Shown in pieces: positions 62,851-64,000 of a stretch of DNA of 64,000 bases (the stretch's first letter is position 1; the number at the start of each line of letters is the position of its first letter). Both the position numbers and the translations under genes were made by a program. The notes under the pieces were generated by a model, which searched no databases, was not told the origin of the DNA, and worked only from the letters and a program-made list of their open reading frames with translations. The DNA is from Streptomyces tsukubensis (GTDB taxonomy: Bacteria; Actinomycetota; Actinomycetes; Streptomycetales; Streptomycetaceae), in the NCBI RefSeq assembly GCF_003932715.1, contig NZ_CP020700.1:4982501-5046500 (forward strand), given 5' to 3'.

Positions 62851-63666
62851 TCACAGATCTCTGCGGTGTCTGAGCCAGGCTTGGGCCGCTGCGTCCACCC
62901 GGGCCGTCCAGGGGTCGGACTCCCCGGCGGTGATCTCGGCCCAGAGGTTGGCGTTGGCCACGGCGAAGGCAGTGACGGCGGCATCCGGTGCGTTACGGAA
63001 CGCGGGAACCCGCCGGGCCGTCCGTTCCGCTGCGAATGGTCGGTGCCGGCCGGCCGCGATGAGCCAGATGACCCAGTACGCGGCATCCAGCCAGGCGGCT
63101 CCGCGGGTGGCCCAGGCCCAGTCGACCAGTCGGGCCCGTCCATCGGCGACGATGACGTTCTCGTTGTTGAGGTCGGTGTGGCACAGGGTGTTCCCGCGGA
63201 AATGATCGAGGTCCGAGGCCGATTCCGCGTAGCTGCCGAGCCGTTGCTCGGCGAGACGCAGCTCAAGCCCCTCGTCGGCCTGCACGGTGGACAGGTGGGT
63301 CAGGAGACGAGCCACCAAGGGGAGGTCGACCGAGCCCGGACGGTAGTCGGCATGGTGTCCGTCGATCGCGTCGAAAACGTTCAGGTCCCAGCCGTCCGCG
63401 ACCTCGCGCCAGCGGAGGCCCGGCCCGGCGGACTCGGCGACCAGTGAATTGATCGACGCTTCACGGGCCTGGGTCCATACCCGTGGATGGTCCGTACGCA
63501 TTCCCTTGACGTAGAAAGCGCCCTGGGACGTGAGGACGCGAGCAGCGACATCGGAGTTGAGCCCGCCAGAGGCGTTGGTGATGCCGATGATGGGCCCGAG
63601 CCGCTGGGCGAGTGCGGTCAAACGGCCGACGGGCAGCTCTTCGAGAGGGACGCGCGCGGTAGCCAC
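62851..63666 (-). CDS. Aminoglycoside phosphotransferase-like kinase in a RiPP-type locus
   Basis: This is a 271-residue APH/choline-kinase-fold protein. An N-lobe Lys is in FYVKGMRTDHP, the catalytic HxDxxxxN motif is CHTDLNNENV and a metal-binding Asp is in RLVDWAWATRG. The C-terminal ENLWAEI-like segment is helical. The start is uncertain: GTG 63666 was chosen, with TTG 63684 also possible, and neither has a good ribosome binding site. It lies 69 bases after the small peptide gene, beyond a strong hairpin. APH-like kinases are known in class V lanthipeptide and thioamitide loci; self-resistance is another option. Confidence 0.8.
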   Translation of the reverse strand: MATARVPLEELPVGRLTALAQRLGPIIGITNASGGLNSDVAARVLTSQGAFYVKGMRTDHPRVWTQAREASINSLVAESAGPGLRWREVADGWDLNVFDAIDGHHADYRPGSVDLPLVARLLTHLSTVQADEGLELRLAEQRLGSYAESASDLDHFRGNTLCHTDLNNENVIVADGRARLVDWAWATRGAAWLDAAYWVIWLIAAGRHRPFAAERTARRVPAFRNAPDAAVTAFAVANANLWAEITAGESDPWTARVDAAAQAWLRHRRDL

Positions 63667-63690
63667 GAAGGCACCGTGCCACAAAGAGGG

Positions 63691-63723
63691 GCGCCGGGCC
63701 CGCCTTCCTGACGGGCCCGGCGC
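63691..63723 (-). terminator. Strong hairpin between the peptide gene and the kinase gene
   Basis: GCGCCGGGCCCG (63691-63702) pairs perfectly with 63712-63723 around a 9-base loop. Read on the minus strand it is followed by CCCCTCTTTG. It starts 12 bases past the peptide stop, so it may be a partial terminator that keeps peptide mRNA in excess over the kinase. Confidence 0.7.
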
Positions 63724-63735
63724 TGGTTGTCACCT

Positions 63736-63873
63736 TCAGTTGTAGGGGTTGTCGTCGCCACAGCCGGTGGCCGCGTCGGAGGCAAGTGCTTCGAGATCGT
63801 CGACAACGACGGCCTCAAGTGGCTCCTCGGCAGGAGGTGGAGGACTGCTGATCTCTAGAGAGAATGCCGTCAT
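63736..63873 (-). CDS. 45-residue putative RiPP precursor peptide
   Basis: The ATG at 63873 overlaps the stop of the radical SAM gene (ATGA), with AGGAAGG about ten bases upstream. The peptide starts MTAFSLEISS, has a PPPP run at 11-14 and an acidic helical leader-like part (EAVVVDDLEAL, 20-30). It ends ATGCGDDNPYN (35-45). There is one Cys (C38), two Asp and two Asn in the tail, and Tyr at the penultimate place. The leader/core design and coupling to a SPASM maturase suggest a ribosomally made modified peptide. I cannot match it to a named class. Confidence 0.75.
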   Translation of the reverse strand: MTAFSLEISSPPPPAEEPLEAVVVDDLEALASDAATGCGDDNPYN

Positions 63874-64000
63874 GCTCGGTCGTCCTTCCTTCCGTGTTGG
63901 CAGTACTTTTCGAGTGGTGCCTTCGCAGCCTGGAAAGCCTTGGCCATGGGGCGGCAGACCCGGCAGGTTCCCGAGAGCGTGCAGCCCCGGCACTCTCCGG
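63870..64000 (-). CDS. C-terminal end of a radical SAM/SPASM-type maturase (partial)
   Basis: The frame ending at TGA 63870-63872 is open to the window edge and gives 42 residues starting GECRGCTLSGTCRVC. Its five Cys are spaced C-x2-C-x5-C-x2-C-x17-C. The SPASM domain end is canonically C-x2-C-x5-C-x3-C-x17-C, so only one spacer differs. These Cys would ligate auxiliary 4Fe-4S clusters. The radical SAM CxxxCxxC core must lie beyond 64000. The stop overlaps the peptide start, so maturase and peptide are co-translated. Confidence 0.72.
   Translation of the reverse strand, partial: GECRGCTLSGTCRVCRPMAKAFQAAKAPLEKYCQHGRKDDRA

Noticed and set aside
62851..63666. Simple aminoglycoside resistance gene
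   Set aside because: The kinase fold fits APH, but its coupling to a SPASM maturase and small peptide, and the lack of similarity I can recall to any named aph allele, make a resistance label unsupported.

Overview
The window is high-GC actinobacterial DNA and almost certainly comes from a Streptomyces chromosome. The support is a strong G/C bias at third codon positions, many GTG starts, GGAGG-type ribosome binding sites, Streptomyces-specific families (SCO4848, DUF3017, DUF6350, DUF5682, DUF5691), a secreted GH18 chitinase with a dre-like promoter, and short intergenic repeats of a kind I associate with Streptomyces. The gene order (icmB, sucCD, purNH, folD, mdh, glyA, trpS, D-Ala-D-Ala carboxypeptidase, SCO4848, sdhCDAB) resembles a conserved core-chromosome stretch. 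I see no insertion sequence, prophage, tRNA, rRNA or CRISPR array.

Layout. 1-0.9 kb: the edge of an unknown gene and icmB. 0.9-1.75 kb: a gene-free block of repeats, including a ~155-bp inverted repeat. 1.75-10.2 kb: a five-gene MoxR AAA / VWA / SWIM / DUF5682 / DUF5691 cluster resembling E. coli yehLMPQ. 10.4-12.6 kb: sucCD. 12.6-16.8 kb: an HTH/sigma-like membrane protein and two membrane proteins. 17-25.2 kb: purine, folate and TCA genes (purN, purH, folD, mdh) with small membrane or regulatory genes between them. 25.3-29 kb: an SDR oxidoreductase and the chitinase. 29.4-32.2 kb: rocD and glyA, the latter behind a ZTP (pfl) riboswitch. 32.3-35 kb: a secreted protein and an ECF sigma factor with a membrane partner. 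35-37 kb: trpS and a 2'-5' RNA ligase-like gene. 37-41.2 kb: dprE2, dprE1, a PAP2 phosphatase and a UbiA-type phosphoribosyltransferase, which together look like a decaprenyl-phosphoryl-arabinose pathway. 41.2-45.6 kb: YihY, a carboxypeptidase, SCO4848 and a metallophosphoesterase. 45.6-50.3 kb: a two-component system divergent from an MMPL exporter. 50.4-53.8 kb: a TetR operon with twin operators, an alpha/beta hydrolase and a small membrane protein. 54-57.4 kb: sdhCDAB. 57.9-62.6 kb: a divergent OHCU-decarboxylase-like gene, a GH20 hexosaminidase lipoprotein, a DUF4328 protein and an unknown gene.

The right edge (62.85-64.0 kb, minus strand) is the most unusual part. The C-terminus of a radical SAM/SPASM-type maturase is translationally coupled to a 45-residue peptide gene with a single Cys in an Asp/Asn-rich tail. 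A strong hairpin follows, and then an aminoglycoside-phosphotransferase-like kinase. This reads as part of an unrecognised RiPP locus whose remainder lies beyond base 64000.

Functionally, most of the window is housekeeping. SucCD, Mdh and SdhCDAB supply three TCA steps; PurN, PurH, FolD and GlyA form a one-carbon/purine group, and the ZTP riboswitch ties GlyA to purine/folate status. The chitinase and the GH20 enzyme can together degrade chitin to GlcNAc. All calls come from reading the sequence and from family knowledge; no database search was run.
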